A stretch of 64,000 nt of DNA, taken from positions 186,001-250,000 of the forward strand of contig JADNRV010000009.1 of assembly GCA_015499995.1 (NCBI GenBank). Reading direction: 5' to 3'. Below the pieces are notes generated by a model. The model did not search any database. It was given only the letters and a program-made list of their open reading frames with translations, and had not been told where the DNA came from. Both the position numbers and the translations under genes were made by a program. The DNA comes from Flammula alnicola (Eukaryota > Basidiomycota > Agaricomycetes > Agaricales > Strophariaceae). Positions 22,903-34,411 of the stretch are shown here, piece after piece (position 1 is the first letter of the stretch; each line of letters starts with the position of its first letter).

Positions 22903-24175
22903 GATATAACGGTTAATCAAGATGAATAGAGTGCAAGACCGTCCTGAGGTGAGGATGTGTTCATTCCCAGGTGCAATCCTTGAAAATGCAATGCGGGCCG
23001 GGATGAGAGCGACGTCGGTCCGAATGGTAATATCGTGTCCATCCCATGACTACCCAACCTCCCAGCTCAGCAAGGTTGATTAGCACAGGCGAAGATCGGA
23101 TGATGAAACAAATTGTTTGGAAAGCGAGATTCGGATCGGAAAGTTAGGGTCATCGTAGGAAGAGAACCGCAAAGAACAAGGAGATCTGAAGTGATCGCAT
23201 GTCAACAAAATTACAGCGGTGCACACTGAGAAAAACTGACCGAGTTCCGCTACTTATTCGCCTTGGTCACATTCGAAGTCTTCGAAAGTACGACAAAACT
23301 GACAACTTGAAGCATAAGAAGAATCTTGAGACAAAGCACGTTTGAACATCTGTTCCTGCAACTTCTCTGGATTGCCTCAGGAGAAACTGACTGCTTACGA
23401 TCTGTTTTAGATTAGCAATTCTTCAAGAACCTTGTTTAATCGACGTACTTCGTGCCCGGCAATGTTCCAACACGCGACGAGTGAATCCAGGACGGCTCCG
23501 AATTTTGACCCAAAGTTCTCTTTGCTGCTTTTTGATGTGAGGTCAACGGGCATGAAATTTCCTGCTTTGGGTGCTTCCCATGAAGATATAGGTTAACAGA
23601 GGGACGTGGATAAAAAGAGGTGAAATGAGGATAAAGTCTTGAAGTTGTTCAACACTTGTAACGCGGCTCAAGTTGACAGAGCGCTCTAAGTCGCGTGACA
23701 ATATCGCGTCGAGTCACGTGACGGGGCGAAAAGCGCCTCTCAAGCGCCTCTTGGGGGATAATTAGCTCATGCCCCGTGCCTAGCATAGGTGCAATGAAAA
23801 ACCAGGTAACCAGCTTGAATATTTCATTGACGGTTAGTTCGATAGTTTATCTTGCCTAGTCCATTGTCATTCGGCGTAATTTATTCTCGATAGATGTCAA
23901 CGGCCTGTGTGAAATATATGATGGTTTCTGCTTTCCAATTCATCCTATGGAGAGGTAAAACGAGTGTTACACGCAGCACAAAGAGTATAAGACAGAACTT
24001 GCGGCACAAGGGTTGTGTGGGTTGAGCGAAATAACAACTACTAGTACGGAGTCCTTGCCACTTGGCTACATCGTCATGATTAGTCAATCTGTTGCAATTG
24101 CAGGCCCTTTGAATTAAAGTAAGCAAGGAAATTAAATAGAGCCCAAAAGCTGGAAAGTAACGCGACCTACCACTC
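22903..24175. other. Intergenic stretch, no supported gene
   Basis: Promoter side of the GH51 gene and 3' side of the membrane protein. A CACGTG palindrome at about 23715 lies among GCG-rich words (GTCGCGTGAC, GTCACGTGAC) and could be a bHLH-type site, though it is over 800 nt from the GH51 start. No coding frame is convincing. Confidence 0.4.
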
Positions 24176-25202
24176 CTACGCGCCAACCCTCAATTTCTCG
24201 TTGTGCTCATCCAATTCAGATGTCTGGCGAGCCGTTGAGCGCTTGCGGAGGTGGATTGTACCATTAATGACGAAGAAGATGACGCATTGTCCAACAGCAA
24301 TTCCAATGATATATGCCGCGAGTTTTTTTCCTTCTTTCTTTGGATCAAGGAAGGAGTAGGCTAGGTTGGTTGGAACATAAAACGTCAGTGCTGGAATAGG
24401 CGAGGCGTACTGAAACTGAGCGTACTGTAAAATCCCTGAGTAGCATGCGTAATGTAGGCCACTCCGAGGTAACCACCCAGCAAAAGAACAGTGACAGGCA
24501 AACCGACGTAGGGCATAGGTTCGATGTTGGTGAATAAAATCTCGAAGAGGGCAAAGACCGTGTTAAACGCATGTTTCGATATGTTTGACCATGCTGAGTA
24601 GCTCGTCCTTATTACGCTGGCAAGAGAAAAAAAAATCGGGGAGCTTGCCTGAGTAAGGAGTAGAAAAGGTCGAGGATGACGCCAACAAAGCCCAGTAGAC
24701 GATTGTCACGAGAATAGCTAGAGTTTGGCGGAATTGAGGTCAGCGGCACCACAACCAAATGTGCTGGTACGACTCACGGAATGTAATCACAGTAGATAAG
24801 AGCAAGATGTGCAGGCATCGCAGAAATCGAGGCCATCTCTGCAGAGGATACTCATCTCTACCGGATTTTTGGTTCCTCGCGTATGAGAATGTCTGAACTC
24901 CTGAGGCGAAGAAGTACGCGCAGATTCCGATGAAAGCGAGGTTGGTGAAGTAAGAGAAGAATCTTCATGGATGGTTCAAGTTTACAGATTAGAAAAAAGA
25001 AATATGGTGAAGGGCCAAACATTGAATTTCAAACCACGTACGAATCAATATCCTTTGTCTTGGCCCCTTCCCAGATCAGAATGAATACCAACGCGACGAG
25101 AACATAGAGTGCAATGACGAGCCGAATGATAGCGAGCTGAAAAGGAGAGAAGAGATAGGAGGTAATGAGCCTCAGTTGTCGGTCGAATTCTGCATCGCCC
25201 AT
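24176..25202 (-). CDS. Multi-pass membrane protein, FAR-17a/AIG1- or rolling-stone-like
   Basis: Five or so exons give about 265 residues, from MGDAEFDRQLRLITS to RQTSELDEHNEKLRVGA. Six or so hydrophobic segments are visible: LAIIRLVIALYVLVALVF, FFSYFTNLAFIGICAYFF, a segment at ILLLSTVITF, AILVTIVYWALLASS, PVTVLLLGGYLGVAYI and YIIGIAIGQCVIFFVING. The phrase FFSYFTNLAFIGICAYF and the late GGYLGVAYITHATQGFYTYSFLDPKKEGK resemble the FAR-17a/AIG1 and rolling-stone type integral membrane proteins. Some AIG1 relatives are serine/threonine lipid hydrolases; whether that applies here is not shown. The tail after the last span is charged and probably cytosolic. Start ATG at 25202 is the first in frame. 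Confidence 0.62.
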
Positions 25203-25931
25203 GGTATGCGAAGAAGGGATAAGGAAATAACAGGACGTCGTTCATTCCATGTATTCAGCCTGGCCGCTGGCAGGTGTATGTAAGGTTCATTGCGGCGTGC
25301 CTGAATCAAATGAATGTTTTCACATCGCCAAATTCGGGAATGCGGTTGGTGGCGTTGGCGTGTATTGAATCCGCCAGCTAAGCGCCACCGCTCATCGTGG
25401 GTAGAAATGAACTCCTTTCAACCAAGATCGTTCCGGAAAGGCGCCCAAGCCATGAGCCGAGCCGAGCCCCCCGAGAGACGGCGCTTGGACCTTGGTTGGA
25501 GCAGTAGTTCTATGCCTTACCCAAATCTAATTATTATCTCAAGCACGACAGAGAATTCAAACTGTTATGCATACCCTGTTCCCTCTCAGGAGGAGGTGTG
25601 TTTGTTGAATCTGTATATGAATATTGAAACGAGTTGAATCGAGCGAACCTGTGACGAACCTTCGGCTATATCCGCTGCATCATTTTCATGGTGATTTAAA
25701 ATTTGTTGATCCTTTTCATTTCATCCCCTGTGTGCATAATTGACTCTCAGCTTGGAACCGACTATGGACTACGTTCAGTTAACTTTCTACGTTAAATATA
25801 TGTGCTCTATCCTACTTTCTGCTTTGCAAGCCACAACCTCGCATGATTGCTGATTCAAAGATGTAAAAATAGGTGCGATTCTTACCAGTCCGGATTGCGG
25901 ACCCTGACATATCTCCAGATCGATGAATACA
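25203..25931. other. Divergent promoter region
   Basis: Lies between the minus-strand membrane protein and plus-strand gene A. Only short frames; the piece at 25314-25637 is open but has no recognisable content. Confidence 0.45.
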
Positions 25932-25938
25932 TATAAAG
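25932..25938 (+). promoter_or_regulatory. TATA box of gene A
   Basis: TATAAAG lies 56 nt ahead of the gene A start codon at 25988. Confidence 0.45.
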
Positions 25939-25987
25939 TAGATGTCGTTTCGTTCTTAACCCTCAACCACTAGTACTGTCACAGGCG

Positions 25988-28900
25988 ATGAGCTTGCTCT
26001 CTTTCACTATCGACTCCGAATCGTCGAGAGATTCAGATAATCCGGCTGGACTCGACATCCCCTCAATCATATTTCCTCCTGCACCTGACACTTTCAATCC
26101 GTTTCTGCCCAATGGTCAGGCTGATTCTTACGTTCCACCCTCGCCCTCTAGCGTAGAAATCACGCAAGAACGACTTTGGAACGACTTGTCCTCTTTATAT
26201 TCCGCAAATGATCAGTTGAAGAGTGATTCTGCGGCCTTGGATCCCGCTCCAAGGGACCTTGGCACGAATTCCGGAGGAGATAATGCTCAGAAACTAGACA
26301 ATCTCCTCGAGTCGTTCATGTATGGTGCAAATGCGGTGTTGGAAGAGTTGACAGTTCTTGGAAACGCTCATCCTGTCCTTGCGAGTGCGTAGCCGGCGTC
26401 CTGGAACTGTAACCCGTATTAACCTGTGCTTTTAATACCCATTCCAGTCGCTATCTTTGCGTTCCACGAGGTTATTAAATTGGACATCGCGCGACGCGAC
26501 AACAATAAGAAGGTTCTGGTGGTTGTGTTACAAATGCAGAGCATGATGGGCCCGATGTTCGAGTACGCCCCAAACCTCTGTCATTGATATAAGTACTCAC
26601 TCGTTCGTTTAATTTAAACAGACTTCGAAATCTAAAGCACGACCACATGCCCGAGGCGGAAAAACAATTTCATGAAAACCGCCTGAAGGAACTCGTTGAG
26701 ATCATTACGCGTGACATCAAGGTATGCAGGAGCGATATCACCCATTACATGAATAGAAAGTTTGTCTGTGAGTGCAATGTTCTACCACGTTGTCGTCGAC
26801 GTTTGTCAAACTTCATCCTACAGATAAGCTGGTACTGGCCAAAGGCTACGAGAGAAATTTCGCCACTCATATTGAAACTTTTGCTCTACGACGATCTGAA
26901 CTCCAGTCGGTCATATCGGCATATCTTGCTGTTAGTGTAACCACGGCAAATATCGCTATAGCCGAAGTGGGGAAGAAAGTCAATATCGTGGACGGCAAGC
27001 TCGACACTATCATCTCGGCCATTTTTCGAAATCTGGATACACCCGCGAGCGAGATGTCCTCAAATTCATGCTCCAGAACGGAGGGCCGGAGAAATGTGTT
27101 AATGATCTAGATCTTCTGCCCAAGCTCATATCGAAAGCCGGAGAGTCACCAAAGACGGGGAAGCTCGCCATCTCGAATCAAGCAGAACTACTCGACCTAC
27201 AAAAGTCGCTGAAGGAGGCCATTGGAGAAGACTTGGACAAGGTTTTAGAACGACATTATTCGCGCTTCGAGAAGGTTCTTCAGGTTCAGAGCAACAACTT
27301 GAAGCGGATGTCAGCGCACTTAGAGGACCAAGGCGTGTTAATGCAGACCCACACCACGAAACTTGGCAAAATCCTCGACACGGTGACGACGATTATGGTA
27401 CTCGAGGAAGGCAAGCTCAGAACAAAATCCGTTAAGCTCAAGGACCCGGTGTGACCCGTCTTATACGATTATCTCTCTCGAACAATGTGGGCTTATCTCG
27501 CACCCGTTTTTTTCCCCTAGGAAATCCAACACGTCTGGACTCAAATGGTAACTTTCCCCTCATCTTGGGCCAATCGGACGCTCACGTTTCTTGTAGAATC
27601 TTACAAGCAGCAGTGTCAAAGCCAAACTTTTTGTGCTAACTTTTCGGGACCACATCCGAACCGATAATTCTGGAACTGGGACCCCCATTGGGCAATTTGC
27701 CTCGCTACCTGGTGCGGATGCCGGTTCAACCCTGCTGCTGCCCAATCGGCCAAATCAAAACAAAGATTCGGATGAGTGGGTGCTGGAATATATTGACGTT
27801 GCCTTCGTCCAACCCATCGTCGAGGCGATGGATGAAGATGGGTCTGGCTTTATCAGTGTCAAGGAAGCAAACAATTTCGCACTTGCACGACCAAAGGGAT
27901 TAAGGTACGCTCAGGCGCAGCCCGAGCCATTACCTGCCAACTGACGGCTCGTACTCGATAGTCTGCTGCATTGGATCGCCTATTGGGCAGCGGGTTGGTT
28001 TCTCCTTTCCTTGCCCTCTTCCTTACTGACATTTCTCCAAGGATGGCATATCAACATCACGAAGCATCAGAGAGACATCTATTCGGTATTATTGCACATG
28101 CACGAAGCACTCCCTTCAGTACATCCGGCTAATCGGACACACGTGGATGACTATCTCGACGATTCTTCCTTGAGGCGAGTGGAGGCCCTCCTCCGTTCGA
28201 TCAAGCCCGTTCCCGACAACTCTAGGAAGGACCCCAAACTAATGGAAGTAGCAACCACGGTAGCCGCTTCGCAACTTGACCGCCTTAAGGCGAATCTAAA
28301 CGAGATGGGATTCTTCATCGAATCTCCTCTTGACGCTACAACCATTGCAGGATTTGCCAGGGTCGAAACGGTCAGTTATAATCTTACTGGATGTAACGAG
28401 TGCTGACGACCAGTTTATAGTGGATTTTACCGCTGCTTCTACTTCTGCTACAACGCCATCTAGCTATCATAAAGCTCGCGCAGACGGTTGTACTGGATGA
28501 GGGCGAGCTAGATTATCACGTCACTTCGCTCTCGTCGATCTTCTCTGTCTTTGACGAGCGTATGCAGAATCTCGAAGGTTGGTTTATACTGTGATCCTTC
28601 GTGCCTCAGCTTATCATGATCCACTTTCTTTAGCCAAGTTCCGCCAACTACATAGAGATATCGATGCTCAGTTCGAAAGTTTCTCTTACGGCATGGTAAG
28701 TATTTTAATGCTGCCACAAATATCCGCAAAATTAACAATTTTCCAGTTCCTTGCCGCGTTCAAGAAAACAGAGTTTCTCGCGTCGGAGAACACTTTATTG
28801 ACATTGAAAATGGACGAGACCGATGACGACACGCAAGATTTGAAGCCTAAGCCGGGACAGGCGCCTGATATTTCTATCCTCTCTAAACCTTTGGGAAAAT

Positions 28901-31178
28901 CGTTCGATGTCGAGGAAGTGGACCTCACTCCCATACCTCCCCCCGTGGACCACATTCCACACCCAATGGAAGGGATGTGGTTCGGTTGGTTCACCTGGGA
29001 CGGCGGACATCACAGGCGCCCTTACCGATGTAGGATTGATCCTATCGTGGAAAACAAGTTAACGGGAACGGGAGACTCTTTTTTCGGGAAAGTTAAACTC
29101 GTCGGCCAGGTCGGTTCCGGTACTGTCGCCTCGGAAGAGCCCATCAACGTCGAGTTCAAAGTTCTCTCAGACGCTCCAGACTATCGAAGTCAGTTGTGTA
29201 CAGGACTATACAATCCAGATAAAGATGCAGTCGAAGGAATGTTTGTATGGACGAACGTTTACAACGAGGGGGTGCCCGGAGAGTCTTCCAAAGCGGATGA
29301 AGCTCGTCCTGACGAACAAACAGAAAGCAAGGATGTCGGCACGGAAGATCAAGTTGCAAACGAGAATAAAGACACGGACGAGAATGAAGACACGGACAAG
29401 AATGAAGACAGGGACGAGAAGCAGCAAATCAAGGAAGAAGATCCAGTCGAAGATAAAACCCAGGATCAAGACACCGACCTGAACACGCAGGATGAAGTAG
29501 CAGATGAAGAGGAAGACCAAACGGAGAGCAAGGATCCAGTAGACGGGCGATTTTACCTTACGAGGACTCCAGCCACTGCATTTCGCTTCAGATATCTATT
29601 GGATGGCCCTGGTCCTGCTCCGTGTTGGACCGTCTGGACCGCTGCTCGAAAACGATGGGCGTTTGCTACTGAAGCAATACTCTTCGAAACCAGGCATCGA
29701 ATGGGATCAGCCAAGGCTTTCCGCGAGTTACTTTCCGAACGCCGCAAATGGCTCAATGTCTGCATTCGTTATGACCTGACGGATAGTAGCATCACATCGG
29801 AATGGAATCAATACGAACCCCTTTCAGATCAAGATTGGGATGTCTACACGGCCATGATAGGAACAGTAAACCCGGCAAATGCGAAGATCTACGAAGCCTT
29901 GGGACATTATTTGTGTAAGAGGATGGCATACGTCGTGTAAGTTGCGTCAGCGAACTCTGCGGCTTTTTGTCTGACGTGTTTTTTAGGGGCAGAATCGGTT
30001 GCGACTCGTGCTACAAGCTTATATCCTTTAATCGCTATCAGTGCATTATCTGCATGGAGGATGACTTGAGCGACCATATAGACTTGTGCGAAAACTGCTT
30101 CGACAAACGAAAGACTGTCCGCAGCGGGACTAGTTTCTCACATAGCTTATCGCACTCCGTCATCCGTTCTCGCCACCGTATTCACAAGTATGAGGTGAAC
30201 ACCCTGATTTCGGAGGCGAGATTGATTTCTGAGAGGAGCAAGGGAATGTTCCGCGCACTGGAAGCCAAGAATAAGGAAGTGCAGGGGCATAGTTACGGAA
30301 AATCAAGGAAAGGACGACATGACAAGGGGGCCAAGAATCCTCCTGCAGACGACGAACCTGCTGGAAAGCCTGCCGCTGCGGATGTGACTCCCTTATATTG
30401 CGCATGCTGTCACGATCCGGTGTCGACGCCTTGCTGGGTTTGTGTTACCTGTTGTAAGTCTTTGTTCTCACCATGACTGCAGTAAATGTTGGCTGATTTC
30501 TGAACCGCAGCTCCCTTGACCTTCATTTGTCTGCGATGTGACCGCAAAAACGCTCCAGGCCAATTCAATCAGTTCCACTTACGCGAGCACCATCTTCTTC
30601 GAATCCACGATAGTATCGAAGTCAAACCCATCCGACTGAATAAAATCAATGACGTGGAAAGACAACTCGAAGAGATCAAAACCAACCTTTCTTCGCTTGA
30701 AGAAAAGGTCAATACGCAGCTGGAAGAGGCGAGAGAGATGAAAGCTGTAGTAGGCGAGATGGCGAAGACAATTGGGCTGAAAGAAGACGATCTCTTTTCT
30801 TCTGTAACTGATCTCGATGACGTCGAACTCGGCGAGCAAACAGAAGACTCCAATGTCGAGGCGGACGATCAAGGTGGAGAAAGCGGCCCCTCTCAGACGG
30901 ACTCGCAAAGCACGGAGCTAGAGACCTCGAATCAGGACGATCGGATCGACAAACATGTGAAGTCCAAGTTGGACTTTGGAGAAAGATTGACTATGCTTGA
31001 GGCTAAGGTCGACAGGATCAGCGATACCCTCCAAAGCATGTTGCAAGAGGATAAGAGCAGCTCACTCGTGGCCAAGATGGAGGCTATGGAGGCGAAAATG
31101 GAGAAACAGCTTGGGACCATGTTAGCGTTGATGCAGGAGTTTGTATCCACTCCGCGTCCATCCATAACGCCACCTTAA
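25988..31178 (+). CDS. Large EF-hand + ZZ zinc-finger protein (gene A)
   Basis: Roughly 1,450 residues from about a dozen exons; paralog of the minus-strand gene B at 39056. In order: a disordered N terminus; a helical region with AIFAFHEVIKLDIARRDNN and a long amphipathic stretch, resembling helices ahead of fungal STAND/NACHT ATPases, but with no P-loop after it; one EF-hand loop DEDGSGFISVKE (about 27830); a helical middle; a hydrophobic stretch ILPLLLLLLQ; a W/G-rich domain starting PHPMEGMWFGWFTW; an acidic repeat (29300-29540); GRFYLTRTP; a ZZ finger (CDSCYKL...CIICMEDD...CENCF) with His-rich SHSLSHSVIRSRHRIH; more Cys pairs (CACC, CWVC, CLRC); and a C-terminal coiled coil. An apparent one-base deletion near 27042 breaks the frame between FRNLDTP and a stretch starting RERDVLKF. 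Function unknown; calcium and zinc binding are inferred. Confidence 0.75.
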
Positions 31179-31524
31179 ATGATTCTTGGATTTAATGAAG
31201 GTGTAGCCTTGCGATGTAGTTTAACAGTTCAATGGAAGAAGGATTTTCTGGGAGGATTTTTGATTAGATGTTATTACTCTAAGAATGCGGAGTGGGGTTG
31301 TAAGTATTATTCGCTCAGTGATAGACACCGAAGCAAAGGCGGATAATAATTTTACAGTCTAGGACAGCGAGGATCGCGACGCGCGCTGCTGGCCTCTAAA
31401 GCTCTCTAAATAAATAAGAACGACGCAATTACCTACAGAGAAAGCAAACGGCAGTCAGTAATAAAGTCAACCATGTCACCGTTCCACGCACCCTAATTCC
31501 ATGCAAGGATCCAAAATAAATCCT
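31179..31524. other. Spacer between convergent 3' ends
   Basis: 3' ends of gene A and the TypA-like gene converge here. Nothing else is seen. Confidence 0.5.
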
Positions 31525-34115
31525 TTACTTCTTAGTAGTCTTCGCCGTCTTGCCCTTCTTCGCCGCCTCGAGATCTTTCTTCCTCAGCCTCACACTCGTC
31601 GGAGTTACCTCCACGAGCTCATCATCACCCATATACGCCATGGCCTCTTCCAAGCCCATCACCCTGGGACTGGCCAGCACGATCTTTTCGTCAGCAGCAG
31701 CGGCACGGATGTTGGTAAGCTGCTTCTTGATGCAGGGGTTCAGGTAGAGGTCAGTCGTCTTGGAGGATTCGCCAATGACCATGCCGGGGTATACTGTTTT
31801 CATTTGAGATCAAGTAAAGAGAGGTTAGGAGAGACACACGAAAGTGTGTTGGGGCTTACCTTGGGTCTGTGGGTGGATGAAAAGTGTTCCGCGAGCTTGG
31901 AGGGGTGCCATTGAATACCCTGAGGATTCACCAGATGCCATGGAGATGAGCGCCCCATTGCGGCCAGTGTCAATGGCACCTTTGAACTCTTCATAGCCTT
32001 TGAAGATATGATTGATCGTCCTACGTGACTCGTCATTAACTTCTTCCCTCATCCACGAAATGAATATAAGCCAAAACCACTAACCCTTGTCCATGTGTAT
32101 CATTCCCAAACTCGCCTGCCATATAGCCAATCAGGCCCCTCGCAGGCACATCCATGACAATCTTAACCCATCCCTCCTCTGGGTCGCCTGCATCGTAGCT
32201 CCGCATTTCTCCCTTCCTCATGGTGAGTTTCTGAACCACCCCGCCGGCATACTCCTCCCGGACAACGACCGTGCACTCCTCGATCGGCTCCAACCACGCA
32301 CCGCGTTCCTTGCCCTCGGGGTTCCGTTCCGGGTCAGGAATCATCACCGCCTTGGGAGGGCCGACGGACAGCTCGAAGCCTTCGCGGCGGAGGGTTTCGA
32401 GGAGAACGCCTAGATGGAGCACACCGCGACCGCGCAGCTCTAAAGACTCTGAGGTGGGTCCAGGCAGGACCGTCAGGGCAACGTTGGTCTCGGCTTCTTT
32501 GTAGATCCTCTCGCGGATGACCTGCGAGGTCAGCTTCGTGCCTTCGCGTCCGCCGAGTGGGGAGTCGTTGGCATGCACGTGGATGGATATGGTCGGCGGG
32601 TCGATGGGTGTGGTCTGAGAAGGGTGAAAATTAGTGTTGGATCGACACGAAGAGAAATTAGACGTACTGGCAGTGCCTTGGGGCCCTCTGCACCCCAGCC
32701 ATCTGGGTGGACGAGAGTGACATTGACACCACCCCCTCCGCCCGAGCCGCTGTTTGTGCACTTCACACCTGCTATACTGACAATCTCGCCTGCGCCTGCA
32801 GCTTCTTTCTCCACCCTCTCGAGTCCCCTGCGTCCAAAAATCTTCTTTACCTTGCCCTCACCGACCTTTTCTCCGTCTGCGTTCAGGGCAAGAAGGGTGT
32901 CTCCGATACGCAAGATGCCAGACTGAATCCGCCCGAGATAGAGCATGCCGACGTATGGGTCCGCCTCGATCTGCACGGTCAGCATCGAGAAGGGGCCAGT
33001 GCGCTCGAGATGGACAGGAGGTGGGACATGGGACATGATAAGGTCGAATAACGGTGTCATGGTCGTTGATGAGGCAGATAGAGACGGATTGAGGGATTCA
33101 GAGGCTGCTTGGATGACCGGTGGGGTTGGCTGCGCCCAGCCTTGCTTCGCGGAGGCATACAGGAGTGGGTAGTCCGCTTGTTCGTCTGTGGCGCCTAGTG
33201 TTGCGAAGAGATCGAAGAGGTCGCTCTCGACCTGCTGAGGACGGGACGTTGGCCTATCGGCCTTGTTCAGGACGACTAGAGGCCTAAAAATAATGAATTT
33301 CGAGTTAAATAAAAACAAGAAGAGACGTACTTGAGACCGCGAGCGAGAGCCTTCGACAAGACGAATCGGGTTTGTGTCATTGGGCCTTCAGTCGCATCCA
33401 CGACGAGGGCAACACCATCTACCATGCTAAGAATACGCTCCACTTCGCCACCGAAGTCTGCATGTCCTGGAGTATCCACGATGTTGATAAGGTTACCGTT
33501 ATAGTTTACACTGGTACATTTTGAGAGAATGGTGATTCCCCGCTCGCGCTCCAGATCATTCGAGTCCATGAGACGTGTGATGAACCCGTCCTCGATCTGG
33601 CTGTCGGCCGTCATGGAGCTCCCTGCTGCCGATGCCGACGCGCCAGAGTTCGACGTGGGCGAGTACATGAGCTGCTCTGTCGCCGAGAGCTGTTTTATTG
33701 TGCCAGACTGGCGTAAAAGCTGGTCAACGAGGGTCGTTTTGCCATGGTCAACTATACAAAGAAGTTAGCCAGTTGGTTCTTAGGCAGAAAACGATCAATT
33801 GGAATTGACCAAATATTCGAATCACCCACCATGGGCGATGATAGCGATATTCCGGATCCTTTCTGTCCGTGCGAGCCCATCGCTATCGACATCGTTGTTG
33901 AGCAGGTCGGCCTGCAACCGGGAGGAAGTCAAAGAGAACAGGCGAATAGGTTCACGCTGGCATTGCACTAAAGAGGTCGTCCGCGAGCGTCGCGTCGTCC
34001 GTAAGACGGTACGAAACGATGAGGAAAACATCGAGCTCGCTGTTCGGGACGAAGAGGCCAGCGCATAAAAATTTCGCCAAGCTCCTGGCCTGAAGCGAAT
34101 GCGGCACTTCGGCAT
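31525..34115 (-). CDS. TypA/BipA-family translational GTPase, probably mitochondrial
   Basis: Ribosome-associated GTPase of the EF-G/EF-Tu superfamily. GTP-binding motifs are complete: HVDHGKTT (codons split by an intron near 33750-33830), [16 protein letters not shown] and NKADR. After the G domain come a beta-barrel domain ([17 protein letters not shown]), an EF-G-like domain ([19 protein letters not shown]) and the TypA-specific C terminus ([56 protein letters not shown]), which separates it from LepA/Guf1. The N terminus is rich in Arg/Ser and lacks acids; an inner Met ([15 protein letters not shown], start 34031) looks like the better mitochondrial presequence start than the Met at 34115. 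The protein lies downstream of FPP synthase on the same strand. Small insertions rich in Ser/Gly (SGSGGGGG) are unusual for the family. Confidence 0.88.
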
Positions 34116-34411
34116 AGATTAGATTAGATTAGAATGTGGCTGTGTCCTTAATCTGTACTCAGCGCATTTACGACGCGTTATCGACAACAGGCTTCAGATT
34201 ACTGCTCTAAGGTTTCGTAGATGGTCATCATACATATCAAGAAAATTCACAAGTGAATTCACAACGATTTGCCTTACTTTGATGTACATACCCTATTTAA
34301 GGCTCGCATGCTTCGAGCCATCCTCATTCAGGGCAGTTATTACTTGTAGACCATTCATTTCTTGATTACCTCCAACTACGTACATTTTAGTTCATACACC
34401 AAACGGTACAT

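Noticed and set aside
31501..33172. Plus-strand open frames over the TypA gene
   Set aside because: They are antisense shadows of the conserved GTPase.
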